Source: an uncultured Prevotella sp. (lineage in GTDB: Bacteria; Bacteroidota; Bacteroidia; Bacteroidales; Bacteroidaceae). Taken from it: DNA of 64,000 nucleotides. The position numbers and the translations under genes are program-made. The notes below the pieces were generated by a model that saw nothing but the letters and a program-made list of their open reading frames with translations, was not told where the DNA came from and made no database searches. Of this stretch, positions 51,304-59,750 are shown piece by piece. Each line of letters opens with the position of its first letter. Within the stretch, counting starts at the first letter, position 1. The stretch is taken from positions 1 through 64,000 of the forward strand of contig CAMCBZ010000005.1 in the NCBI GenBank assembly GCA_945873145.1, in the 5' to 3' direction.

Positions 51304-51960
51304 ATGAAAATAAAGATATTCTATAATCATAAAGAAGAGTTGTGGAACTCGTGGAGCCATGCGGGTGGCATCTTCTTGGGTGTGGCTTTTGGTGCCATCT
51401 TCCTTTATCTCTGTTTCTCGCGTGGCAATGGTTGGGCCACAGCAGGTGTCATCCTATATCTTGTTGGCATGCTCGGCTCGTATATTGCTTCCACCGTCTA
51501 TCATGCTCTCTCGGCCTGGTCGCCATGGAAGGAGCGGTTGCGTAAGTGGGATCATGCCGCCATCTACTGGCATATCGCCGGCTCCTATTCACCTATCACG
51601 CTCATCGCTTTGCGTCAACAGGGCTACTGGGGCTGGACACTGTTTTGCTTTGTATGGCTCTGCGCGATTATCGGCACCATCACCAGTTTCCACAAGCTCA
51701 AGGCTCACAGCAATCTTGAGACATTGGTCTATATCGGTATGGGCATGAGTGTGCTCATCGCCTTCAAGCCATTGATCGATTCAGTGAGTGCGGCCACGGT
51801 TATCTGGATCATCGCCGAGGGTGTGTGCTATGTCACCGGTGCGCTGTTCTATACCCTTCGTCGTCGCCGCTACATGCACACTGTCTTCCATTTCTTTGTC
51901 CTCGCCGGCAGCGTCTGCCACCTCATCGCCGTGTGGGACATCCTCATGCGCTACCTCTGA
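51304..51960 (+). CDS. hemolysin III / PAQR family membrane protein
   Basis: A 218-residue protein with seven hydrophobic segments, matching the YqfA/HlyIII branch of the progestin and adipoQ receptor family. Conserved metal-site residues are visible: WSHAGGIFLG, STVYHALSAW, WDHAAIYWHIAGSYSPI and HTVFHFFVLAGSVCHLIAV. The function in bacteria is unclear. It is on the plus strand, inserted between menB and menC, so it splits the menaquinone genes into two transcription units. A weak TATCTTTA at 51261 may be its -7 box. Confidence 0.88.
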   Translation: MKIKIFYNHKEELWNSWSHAGGIFLGVAFGAIFLYLCFSRGNGWATAGVILYLVGMLGSYIASTVYHALSAWSPWKERLRKWDHAAIYWHIAGSYSPITLIALRQQGYWGWTLFCFVWLCAIIGTITSFHKLKAHSNLETLVYIGMGMSVLIAFKPLIDSVSAATVIWIIAEGVCYVTGALFYTLRRRRYMHTVFHFFVLAGSVCHLIAVWDILMRYL

Positions 51961-51996
51961 AGACAGACATAGTAACATATAAAACATAAGACATAG

Positions 51997-52038
51997 TAAC
52001 AGGGTAAACATAAGGCTAGCCTTATGTTTACCCTGTTA
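51997..52038. terminator. 42-bp perfect palindrome, bidirectional terminator
   Basis: A palindrome with no mismatch and no loop, centred at 52017/52018 (GGCTAGCC), between the convergent PAQR and menB genes. It is preceded at 51965 and 51990 by GACATAGTAACA words also found at 40.8 kb. Confidence 0.8.
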
Positions 52039-52045
52039 TTCTGGC

Positions 52046-52873
52046 TTAAGGGAACTGGGGGTATTTGTCGAAGTCGGGCTTACGCTTCTCCAGGAAAGCG
52101 CGGCCGCCTTCCTGCGCCTCGTCGAGGGTGTAGTAGAGCATCGTTGCGTCGCCGGCAAGCTCCTGGATACCAGCCTGACCGTCGAGCTCAGCGTTGAAGC
52201 CAGCCTTCATCATGCGGATGGCAAGCGGAGAGCGCTCCATGATCGTCTCGCACCAAGCCACCGTCTCGTCTTCGAGTTGGTCAAATGGTACCACCTTGTT
52301 GACGAGTCCCATCTGTTCCGCTTCCTTTACAGAATACTGACGGCAGAGATACCAGATCTCGCGAGCTTTCTTCTGTCCCACGATGCGCGCCAAATAGCTG
52401 GCACCCAGTCCGGCGTCGAAGCTGCCCACCTTCGGTCCCGTCTGTCCGAAGATAGCATTTTCCGAGGCTATCGTCAGGTCGCAGACCACGTGGAGCACAT
52501 GACCGCCACCGATAGCGTAGCCGTTGACCATGGCGATGACCGGCTTAGGCAGTCGCCGGATCTGCATCTGCACGTCGAGCACGTTAAGGCGTGGCACACC
52601 GTCAGCGCCGACATATCCGCCACGTCCCTTGACGTGCATGTCGCCACCCGAACAGAAGGCCTTGTCGCCGGCACCCGTGAGGATCACCACACGGATGTCG
52701 AGATGGTCGCGGCAGTAGGTGAAGGCCTGACTCATCTCCCACACCGTGAGCGGTGTGAAGGCGTTGCGATAGCGTGGACGGTTGATCGTGATCTTGGCGA
52801 TGTGATTGTATTCTTCAAAGAGGATCTCCTTGAAGTCGAACCCCGGAATGGTTTTCCAATTTCTCTTTTCCAT
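52046..52873 (-). CDS. menB: 1,4-dihydroxy-2-naphthoyl-CoA synthase
   Basis: A 275-residue crotonase-family enzyme closing the naphthoquinone ring. Family blocks: [38 protein letters not shown] (oxyanion hole) and [31 protein letters not shown], the MenB-specific stretch. The C-terminal [16 protein letters not shown] is typical. It follows menD directly. Confidence 0.95.
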   Translation of the reverse strand: MEKRNWKTIPGFDFKEILFEEYNHIAKITINRPRYRNAFTPLTVWEMSQAFTYCRDHLDIRVVILTGAGDKAFCSGGDMHVKGRGGYVGADGVPRLNVLDVQMQIRRLPKPVIAMVNGYAIGGGHVLHVVCDLTIASENAIFGQTGPKVGSFDAGLGASYLARIVGQKKAREIWYLCRQYSVKEAEQMGLVNKVVPFDQLEDETVAWCETIMERSPLAIRMMKAGFNAELDGQAGIQELAGDATMLYYTLDEAQEGGRAFLEKRKPDFDKYPQFP

Positions 52874-52874
52874 A

Positions 52875-54554
52875 TTATAATAAGGTGTTAAAGTATTCTT
52901 GATAAGCCCTCAGGTCGTCTTCGGCATTGGTGAAGACTTCGAGGAGCATCGGACGCTCCGCCATCGGGCTGACGAGCGCGCAGAGGAGATTATAGAGCTC
53001 CTCCTCGTTGTGAGCGTGATAGTACATGATGTCGTTCTCGCGGCAGATGCCTTCTGCTGTGGTGGCATGCACGCCCATGACCATGCCGCGTGCCGGGCTC
53101 TGCCGCAGTCCGTCGAACTTAGCGAAGATCTCTCCGCCGCTGTTGTTGAGCAACAGGATGCGGAGGTTATGCCTAAGATTGGTATTCCACAGTGCGTTTT
53201 GGTCGTAGAAGAAACTCAGATCTCCAATGACGCAATATACCGGAGCGTCTGTGGCAAGCGAGAAGCCGGCTGCCGTGGACAGCGATCCCTCGATGCCGTT
53301 GATGCCACGGTTGCAGTAGACATGCTCCCGGGCGTAGAGACATCCCAAGCGCACCGATGTGCTGTTGGCGTAGTGCAGGGCGTAGCCCTCCTTGGTATGG
53401 CTGAGCCGCTCCTCAAGGAGTTTCACGGCCAACAGATTGGAATAGCGTGGAACGAACGAACGGCGGTGATCCTCGGCTTTCCAACGCAGTGCTTCCCAGC
53501 GGTCGAACCACTCGTGGGGCCCCTCCGTGGTGATGGCGGCAAGCACGTCGTCGGGTCTTGCCTGCACAATGCCGCGTAGGTTCATCATCGGGTCGTGGAC
53601 CGTACCGTCGGCATTCACCTCCCAGCAGGTCGCGTCTTTAGCCTGTCGCAGGAGTTGCTTGGCACGTTTGCTGACCAGCGTGTCGCCGATGTAGAGGATG
53701 AAGTCGGGCCGGAAATCCTCGTCGTCTCCTGTCATAGCCAGCATCTCTTCCAATGACGTGGCACCGTCCTCTCCGCTGAGTACCTCGTTCCAAACCACAT
53801 AGTGCTTGTCGGTGAGCGATGCGATCCTGCCTTTGGCTAAGTCCGCCGGCTTCATCTGTCCGATGACGATGAGCGGCCGCTCCGCCTCGGCGAGCTGTTG
53901 TAGGAGGTCGTGCGCCACAGCCGTGACAGCACTCACGGAAGCACTCTCTTCCTTTTCACAACCATGGGCCGACAGCAGTGAACGGTGGATAATCGTGCGT
54001 TCCGAGGGCAACTCACGTGTAGAGAAGGAATAGAGCGGTTCACTGATGGGCACGTTGATGTGCACCGGTCCCTGACACTCCTGCGTGGCGGTGATGAGCG
54101 CCTCGTTGACGAGCCGGTTGCAATACCAGTGCTCCTCCTCGTTGTGCGGCTCGGGCAGGTCCACCGTGCGCTTGACAAAGCAGGTCAGCGCCCCCGGCTG
54201 CGGCATTGTCTGCCCCGTGAGCTGTCCGATCCACTGCCTGGGCCGGTCGGCCGAGACCACGATGAGCGGCAGGTGCTGGTACATCGCCTCGGCCACAGCG
54301 GGCAGCGTGTTGAGCAGTGCCGTGCCGCTGGTGACGCAGACGACCACCGGCTGCTCAGTAGCCTGACAGAGTCCGAGCGCATAGAACGCGGCGCTGCGCT
54401 CGTCGGTGATGGGGTAGCACTGGATCTCAGGGCACACGTCGAGGTTGTGGACGATAGGCGCATTGCGCGATCCCGGGCATACCACAGCATGGCGCACGCC
54501 GTGAGCGATGAGCAGCGCAGTGAGCGTGTTGACATTTTCTTTATCGCAATACAT
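52875..54554 (-). CDS. menD: 2-succinyl-5-enolpyruvyl-6-hydroxy-3-cyclohexene-1-carboxylate synthase
   Basis: A 559-residue thiamine-diphosphate enzyme adding succinyl semialdehyde to isochorismate. The N-terminus [14 protein letters not shown] is family-specific, [18 protein letters not shown] carries the cofactor-activating region, and the TPP motif is [14 protein letters not shown] (GDG-xn-N variant). Its last codons form the AACACCTTATTATAA word seen upstream of other genes. It overlaps menF by 14 bases. Confidence 0.95.
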   Translation of the reverse strand: MYCDKENVNTLTALLIAHGVRHAVVCPGSRNAPIVHNLDVCPEIQCYPITDERSAAFYALGLCQATEQPVVVCVTSGTALLNTLPAVAEAMYQHLPLIVVSADRPRQWIGQLTGQTMPQPGALTCFVKRTVDLPEPHNEEEHWYCNRLVNEALITATQECQGPVHINVPISEPLYSFSTRELPSERTIIHRSLLSAHGCEKEESASVSAVTAVAHDLLQQLAEAERPLIVIGQMKPADLAKGRIASLTDKHYVVWNEVLSGEDGATSLEEMLAMTGDDEDFRPDFILYIGDTLVSKRAKQLLRQAKDATCWEVNADGTVHDPMMNLRGIVQARPDDVLAAITTEGPHEWFDRWEALRWKAEDHRRSFVPRYSNLLAVKLLEERLSHTKEGYALHYANSTSVRLGCLYAREHVYCNRGINGIEGSLSTAAGFSLATDAPVYCVIGDLSFFYDQNALWNTNLRHNLRILLLNNSGGEIFAKFDGLRQSPARGMVMGVHATTAEGICRENDIMYYHAHNEEELYNLLCALVSPMAERPMLLEVFTNAEDDLRAYQEYFNTLL

Positions 54555-55605
54555 CTCTCATGGTGTTGAGTTTCATCTCTGTCTCCCTCCATTCCTCTTT
54601 CTCCTTACTTTCCGGCACGATGCCTCCTCCGGCGTGCAGGATATAATGTCCATCTACTATTTCCATACAGCGCAGCGTGACGTAGAGGTGCGTCTCACCT
54701 TTCGGGTCGTAGGGTCCACAGAAGCCACTGTAATATTTGCGCTCATCCTTCTCATGCTCGAGAATGAGTTCTTTCGCAGCCTCCTTGGGTATGCCGCACA
54801 CGGCAGGGGTAGGGTGTAGGGCATCGAGCACGTCGCCTAATTCCACGTCCTCTTTTAGTGTAAAGTCAAAGTCGGTGCGCAAGTGGAGCAGTTGAGCCGC
54901 CATGGTGGTGTGAGGATGTCCGTGATGCAAAGTCTTGGTCAGTGGACTCAGCGTGTCGAGGATGTAGTTTGCCACATAGCGTTGCTCCTTGCGGTTTTTC
55001 TCCGACCATTTCAGTTCCTGTCCAGGTCTGTAGTTGACCGGCATCTTCTGCGTGCCCGCCAAGGCCATAGTATGGTAGTTGTGTCCGTCGCCTTCGATGA
55101 GCACCTCGGGTGTGGCCATGAGCCACGTTCCAGCATGTTCCATGTTCACCAAGGCGATATACTGATGGGGATAGAGACGGCAGGCGTGCAGAAACAGTTC
55201 TTCGGGATCTCTGACGACATATCGCATCTCAAACACATGCCGGGCCATCACCAATTTGCTGACTTGTCCAAGCTTGAATAGTATCTTGCAAAAGTCGAAG
55301 CGCAAACGATAATTTTCCCGTTCCATCTTCTCGTACTCTGCTATATCGCTTTTCTTTTCCGCATCGCAGTGTTCTACGCTATGTTTGAAATTCCCTTTCC
55401 CCACAGCTTTCCGCTCGATGCTGTCGGGTTGCAGGAGCCATACGGGAGTCTCTTCCGACGGTTGGAACGGCGCAAAGACGAAACCTTTGCGGCCGTTGAG
55501 GTCTTTGACAGACTTCAAGGCCAATGGCTCACCCTCGTGCTGTTCCAGTCGGATATATTCCTTCTGCTCCGGCAAGCGGTAGCAGACATAGTTGGTTGTG
55601 CTCAT
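54541..55605 (-). CDS. menF: isochorismate synthase
   Basis: A 354-residue chorismate-binding enzyme, committing chorismate to menaquinone. Core motifs: SEKNRKEQRYVANYILDTLSP, LHPTPAVCGIPKEAAKELILEHE and GFCGPYDPKG, then VTLRCMEI. Short for the family but normal for Bacteroidetes. It overlaps both neighbours (menD by 14 bases, the thioesterase by 4). Confidence 0.92.
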   Translation of the reverse strand: MSTTNYVCYRLPEQKEYIRLEQHEGEPLALKSVKDLNGRKGFVFAPFQPSEETPVWLLQPDSIERKAVGKGNFKHSVEHCDAEKKSDIAEYEKMERENYRLRFDFCKILFKLGQVSKLVMARHVFEMRYVVRDPEELFLHACRLYPHQYIALVNMEHAGTWLMATPEVLIEGDGHNYHTMALAGTQKMPVNYRPGQELKWSEKNRKEQRYVANYILDTLSPLTKTLHHGHPHTTMAAQLLHLRTDFDFTLKEDVELGDVLDALHPTPAVCGIPKEAAKELILEHEKDERKYYSGFCGPYDPKGETHLYVTLRCMEIVDGHYILHAGGGIVPESKEKEEWRETEMKLNTMRDVLR

Positions 55606-56018
55606 TCCTTTCGTGGCGACAAGATATAGTTTGTGACATGTACCGTGGAGATCAGCTCACCCTTGGAGTTCTTCACATTGATCTGCCACTCATGCAGTGT
55701 GCGACCCTTATATTGCAGTTGGGCATAGGCCGTGACGGTATCTCCCACGAGCACCGTGCGCAAATGGTTGCCACTGACATTGATGCCCACGCAGATCTTA
55801 CCCGGACAGAGTGCCATGGAAGCTACGCCCGCAAGGTTTTCGCAAAGGGCCAGCGTAGCGCCACCGGAGAGGAAACCAAACGGCTGACGGTTGAGATCGT
55901 CGACTTTCATACGTGCCATGCAGGTGTCGGGCTCCTCGGTTGAGAGAAACTCCATATTCAGTGTCTTCGAGAGACCTCCCTGCTTCTCGATGACGGCTTT
56001 TTCTTTTTCTATGTTCAT
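55602..56018 (-). CDS. hotdog-fold thioesterase (PaaI-like; probable DHNA-CoA thioesterase)
   Basis: A 138-residue hotdog protein from ATG 56018 (MNIEKEKAVIEKQGG). QPFGFLSGGATLALCENLAGVAS carries the catalytic Glu or Asn region of PaaI-type enzymes, and GINVSGNHLRTVLVGDTVTAYAQ the substrate helix-strand block. As first gene of the men operon it may be the missing hydrolase that frees 1,4-dihydroxy-2-naphthoate from CoA; this is inferred from location. Longer starts would run into the divergent promoter. Confidence 0.8.
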   Translation of the reverse strand: MNIEKEKAVIEKQGGLSKTLNMEFLSTEEPDTCMARMKVDDLNRQPFGFLSGGATLALCENLAGVASMALCPGKICVGINVSGNHLRTVLVGDTVTAYAQLQYKGRTLHEWQINVKNSKGELISTVHVTNYILSPRKE

Positions 56019-56047
56019 GGTTTCTGTTTTTATTTTATTCTTCCTTG

Positions 56048-56076
56048 CAAAGATACGAAAAATTCTATTACCTTTG
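56048..56076. promoter_or_regulatory. divergent promoters of the men operon and the GH89 gene
   Basis: TATCTTTG on the minus strand (56055-56048) and TACCTTTG on the plus strand (56069-56076), back to back with 13 bases between. Confidence 0.75.
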
Positions 56077-56118
56077 CCAAACAAATCATCTATTATGCAG
56101 TCTAAACTAAATAACACT

Positions 56119-58404
56119 ATGAATAAAATGAGGAAAGTACTGTTCGCCGGACTTTCCTTTCTTGCTCCAATGATGGCCGTGGCCAATTCTGTTGATGATT
56201 TGCTCAACCGTATGGACGCGGGGGCATCACGCAAGTTCATCACTGAGTTGCAGCCGTCAGATACCGATTTCTTCGAACTCTCGCAGCGCGACGGCAAGGT
56301 CTGTGTCAAGGGCAATACGTGGGTGAACATAGCCACGGGTGTCAACTGGTATCTCAAGCACCATGCCGGCATCATGGTCAGTTGGAACAACATGCACCCG
56401 CGTTTGCCGGAGCGACTGCCCGCTGTCAAGGGCAAGGAGCGCCACACTACCTGGCTCACCGACCGCTACGACTTCAACTACTGCACGTTTTCCTATTCCA
56501 TGGCCTTTTGGGATTGGAACCGCTGGCAGGAAGAGATCGACTGGATGGCCTTGCACGGCATCAACATGCCATTGGCTGTGACTGGCGAGGAAGTGGTATG
56601 GCGCAACATGCTCCTGAAACTGGGCTATACCAAAGAAGAAATAGGGCGCTTCATTGCCGGACCGGCTTTTCTGGCCTGGTGGGCGATGAACAATCTGGAA
56701 GGGTGGGGCGGTCCGCTGCCCGAGAACTGGTATCGACAGCAGGAAGCATTGCAGAAACGAATCCTGCAGCGCGAGCGCTCGCTGGGCATGCACCCTGTGT
56801 TGCCGGGCTACTGCGGCATGTTGCCACACGATGCCAAGACTAAGATGGGCGTCGGCGTGACCGATGGCGGCCAGTGGAACGGCTATACGCGCCCGGCCAA
56901 TCTCATCGCTACCGACCCGTCGTTTGACCGCATTGCCGACCTGTATTACAAGGAGTTGACACGACTCTACGGCAAGGCAAGCTACTATTCGATGGATCCT
57001 TTCCACGAGAGTGCCGACAACAGTGCCATCGACTATGCGGCCTGCGGGCGCAAGCTGCTCGCCGCCATGAAACGCGTCAACCCTAAGGCTGTGTGGGTGG
57101 TGCAAGGCTGGACAGAGAACCCGCGCCCGGCAATGGCCGACAGCTTGCCGGCTCAAGACCTGATGGTGCTGGATCTCTTCTCGGAGTGTCGTCCGATGTT
57201 TGGTGCACCCTCGGTGTGGCGGCGCGACAAAGGCTACGGCAATCATCCATGGCTGTTCTGTATGTTGGAGAACTTCGGAGCCAACGTGGGACTTCACGGA
57301 CGCATGGACCAGCTCATCCATAACTTCCGGCTGGCGGCCGCGCCAGACTCTCCTCTGCAAAGTGCGAGAAAGCATCTGCGTGGCTGGGGCTACACCATGG
57401 AGGGCTCAGAAAACAATCCTGTGATGTTTGAGTTGATGAGCGAACTGCCGTGGATGACCGACTCGCTGCCAAAAGATGAGGATATTTCTGCCTTTAAACG
57501 GCGGTGGCTCAACAGCTATGTGCGTGCCCGCTACGGTGTGGCTGACCCCGTGCTGCAGCAAGTCTGGCATGTCTTGGGCAACAGCATCTATAACTGTCCG
57601 CTCGGCAACAACCAGCAGGGACCTCACGAGAGTATCTTTGACGGACGCCCCTCGACCGATAACTTCCAAGTGAAGAGCTGGTCGAAGATGCGCAACTACT
57701 ATGATCCCAACGACACCCGGCGTGCCGCTGAGTTGATGGCCAGTGTCGCTGACAAATACCGTGGCAACAACAACTTTGAGTACGACTTGGTGGACATCAC
57801 CCGTCAGGCTCTTGACGACCAGGCCCGACTGCAATATCTGCGTACCATCGCCGACTACCGTGGCTTTGACCGGCGTGCGTTCTCGGCCGACTCAGCCCGT
57901 TTTCTTCACATGTTGCTTTTGCAGGACAGCCTGCTGGGCACGCGACGCGAGTTCCGGCTTGGCCATTGGACCGAGGCTGCGCGCTCGTTGGGACGTACGC
58001 CACAGGAGAAAGATCTCTATGAGTGGAACGCCCGCGTGCAGATAACGACGTGGGGCAACCGCGACTGTGCCGACCGGGGAGGGCTCCGCGACTATGCTCA
58101 TAAGGAGTGGCAAGGGTTGTTGAGTGATTTCTACTACGTGCGTTGGCACGCCTATCTCGATGCGCTCTCCCGACAGATGGCCCACGACAGCCGTCCTGAC
58201 GCGTCGGCGCTTGGCGAGGGAGCGAATGCCAGCAAGACGGCCACAGAGCTTTTTGCTATGGCACTGCCCAAGGCTCCGGTCATCGACTGGTTTGCGATGG
58301 AAGAGCCGTGGACGCTGCGTCACAACACCTATTCGCCGGAGCCTGTAGGCGACTGCGTCGATATGGCCAAGTGCGTCATGCGTTTCCTAACAACCAACAA
58401 ATAA
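56119..58404 (+). CDS. alpha-N-acetylglucosaminidase (GH89, NAGLU family)
   Basis: A 761-residue exported glycosidase (769 from ATG 56095). The signal peptide reads MNKMRKVLFAGLSFLAPMM, cleavage near VANS. NAGLU family blocks follow: YDFNYCTFSYSMAFWDWNRWQEEIDWMALHGINMPLA split around the WDW/WE region, WWAMNNLEGWGGPLP, YCGMLPHD, YYSMDPFHE with a likely catalytic Glu, WVVQGWTENPRP, and LENFGANVGLHGR. It removes terminal alpha-linked N-acetylglucosamine. It is followed after 12 bases by a HGSNAT-like gene. Confidence 0.92.
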   Translation: MNKMRKVLFAGLSFLAPMMAVANSVDDLLNRMDAGASRKFITELQPSDTDFFELSQRDGKVCVKGNTWVNIATGVNWYLKHHAGIMVSWNNMHPRLPERLPAVKGKERHTTWLTDRYDFNYCTFSYSMAFWDWNRWQEEIDWMALHGINMPLAVTGEEVVWRNMLLKLGYTKEEIGRFIAGPAFLAWWAMNNLEGWGGPLPENWYRQQEALQKRILQRERSLGMHPVLPGYCGMLPHDAKTKMGVGVTDGGQWNGYTRPANLIATDPSFDRIADLYYKELTRLYGKASYYSMDPFHESADNSAIDYAACGRKLLAAMKRVNPKAVWVVQGWTENPRPAMADSLPAQDLMVLDLFSECRPMFGAPSVWRRDKGYGNHPWLFCMLENFGANVGLHGRMDQLIHNFRLAAAPDSPLQSARKHLRGWGYTMEGSENNPVMFELMSELPWMTDSLPKDEDISAFKRRWLNSYVRARYGVADPVLQQVWHVLGNSIYNCPLGNNQQGPHESIFDGRPSTDNFQVKSWSKMRNYYDPNDTRRAAELMASVADKYRGNNNFEYDLVDITRQALDDQARLQYLRTIADYRGFDRRAFSADSARFLHMLLLQDSLLGTRREFRLGHWTEAARSLGRTPQEKDLYEWNARVQITTWGNRDCADRGGLRDYAHKEWQGLLSDFYYVRWHAYLDALSRQMAHDSRPDASALGEGANASKTATELFAMALPKAPVIDWFAMEEPWTLRHNTYSPEPVGDCVDMAKCVMRFLTTNK

Positions 58405-58416
58405 CTCCTGGGCGAA

Positions 58417-59577
58417 ATGATACAACAAACAAATGCAGTGAAGCGACTGGTCAGCCTCGACGTTCTGCGAGGTCTGACCGTCATGTTTATGATCTTCGTG
58501 AACAATGGAGCCGGTGAGGAGATCTTCTCCACTTTGCAACACTCCAAGTGGAACGGCATGACACCCTGTGATCTCGTCTTCCCCTTCTTCCTTTTCATCA
58601 TGGGCATCTCCACCTATCTCAGCCTTCGTAAGGGCGGATTCCGGTGGACACATCAGCAAGCCCGCAAGACCATCAAACGCACGCTGCTGCTCTTTCTCAT
58701 CGGACTGCTCATCAACTGGTTTGATATGGTCATGGACGGGCGTCCGCTCGACTTCGCCCATCTGCGCATCATGGGCGTGATGCAGCGCATCGCCATCTGC
58801 TATGGAGCCACGGTAGCCGCTGTGCTCACCATTCATCATCTTACTCATTCCTTCCGCGGACTGTGGCTGCTCGTGGCACTGCTGTTGACGGGCTATTCCA
58901 TCCTGCTGCTTGCCGGTGGCGGTTATGACTACGACAGCTCTACGAATATCCTCTCGCGTGTGGATCATGCGTTGTTGGGCGATGCCCATCTCTATCACAA
59001 ATCACCCGTAGATCCCGAGGGACTGCTCTCCAGTCTGTCTGCTATGACCAACACGATGATCGGCTTTCTTGTCGCTTCCTGGGCTCTTCGTAAAGAGCAA
59101 TCCGAACTGGGACATCCTCATCTCGTCACTCTCTCGCGGCTGCTGGTCTGTGGCGCAATTATGGCTTTTGCGGGCTGGCTTCTGCAGTTCGGCTTGCCAC
59201 TCAACAAACGTGTGTGGAGTCCCTCCTATGTCCTGCTCACCTGTGGCATTGCAGCCTCCTTGCAAGGCCTGCTTGTTGGTTGGCTTGACTTCTACAGAGC
59301 CCAAAGTCAGACGACCGAAAGTGGCTCTGCCGGACAACCTTGGTTGGTGAATTTGACATTGTGGTTCGGCATGAATCCCCTCTTCCTTTATGTCGCCAGT
59401 GAGGCCGTGAGCATCGTCTTTGGTGCTACGGGTGTTAAGAATGGAGTCTATTCTTTGCTCCATACCGTTATCCTCAACGGCTACTGGGCCAGTGTGGCCT
59501 ATGCTGCGCTGTTCGTTGCCCTGCACGCGCTGATGGGCTGGGCGCTGTGGAAGAAGCGGATATTCATCAAACTGTAA
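58417..59577 (+). CDS. HGSNAT-like acyltransferase family membrane protein (DUF5009/NagX)
   Basis: A 386-residue membrane protein with about ten hydrophobic segments. RLVSLDVLRGLTVMFMIFVNNG and WNGMTPCDLVFPFFLFIMGIS are the signature of the heparan-alpha-glucosaminide N-acetyltransferase family; a conserved His-x-x-Thr cytosolic loop (HHLTHS) is present. The human enzyme acetylates the terminal glucosamine so that NAGLU can cut it. The preceding gene here is a NAGLU homologue, in tight linkage. Bacterial activity is not shown, so the substrate is inferred. Confidence 0.85.
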   Translation: MIQQTNAVKRLVSLDVLRGLTVMFMIFVNNGAGEEIFSTLQHSKWNGMTPCDLVFPFFLFIMGISTYLSLRKGGFRWTHQQARKTIKRTLLLFLIGLLINWFDMVMDGRPLDFAHLRIMGVMQRIAICYGATVAAVLTIHHLTHSFRGLWLLVALLLTGYSILLLAGGGYDYDSSTNILSRVDHALLGDAHLYHKSPVDPEGLLSSLSAMTNTMIGFLVASWALRKEQSELGHPHLVTLSRLLVCGAIMAFAGWLLQFGLPLNKRVWSPSYVLLTCGIAASLQGLLVGWLDFYRAQSQTTESGSAGQPWLVNLTLWFGMNPLFLYVASEAVSIVFGATGVKNGVYSLLHTVILNGYWASVAYAALFVALHALMGWALWKKRIFIKL

Positions 59578-59750
59578 TCTTCTTTCATTGGCAAGGGAGA
59601 GTGTCGCTCACGCTATCGCACTGTCAGCGTGCAGGGTTGCGCATGTTGCGCACCGGCCGAGGTGGTTATTAATTATTAAATAGCCCTTGTTCTCATTTCT
59701 TTTTTGTAACTTTGCATATAGGAAAAATATATTCGAATATAACTATAAGT
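59578..59750 (+). promoter_or_regulatory. lysS promoter region
   Basis: TAACTTTG at 59707-59714 with TTG at 59687-59689 (17-base spacing) precedes lysS by 37 bases. The part before it (59600-59660) is GC-rich with CACGCT/AGCGTG pairing and may end the upstream transcript. Confidence 0.6.
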
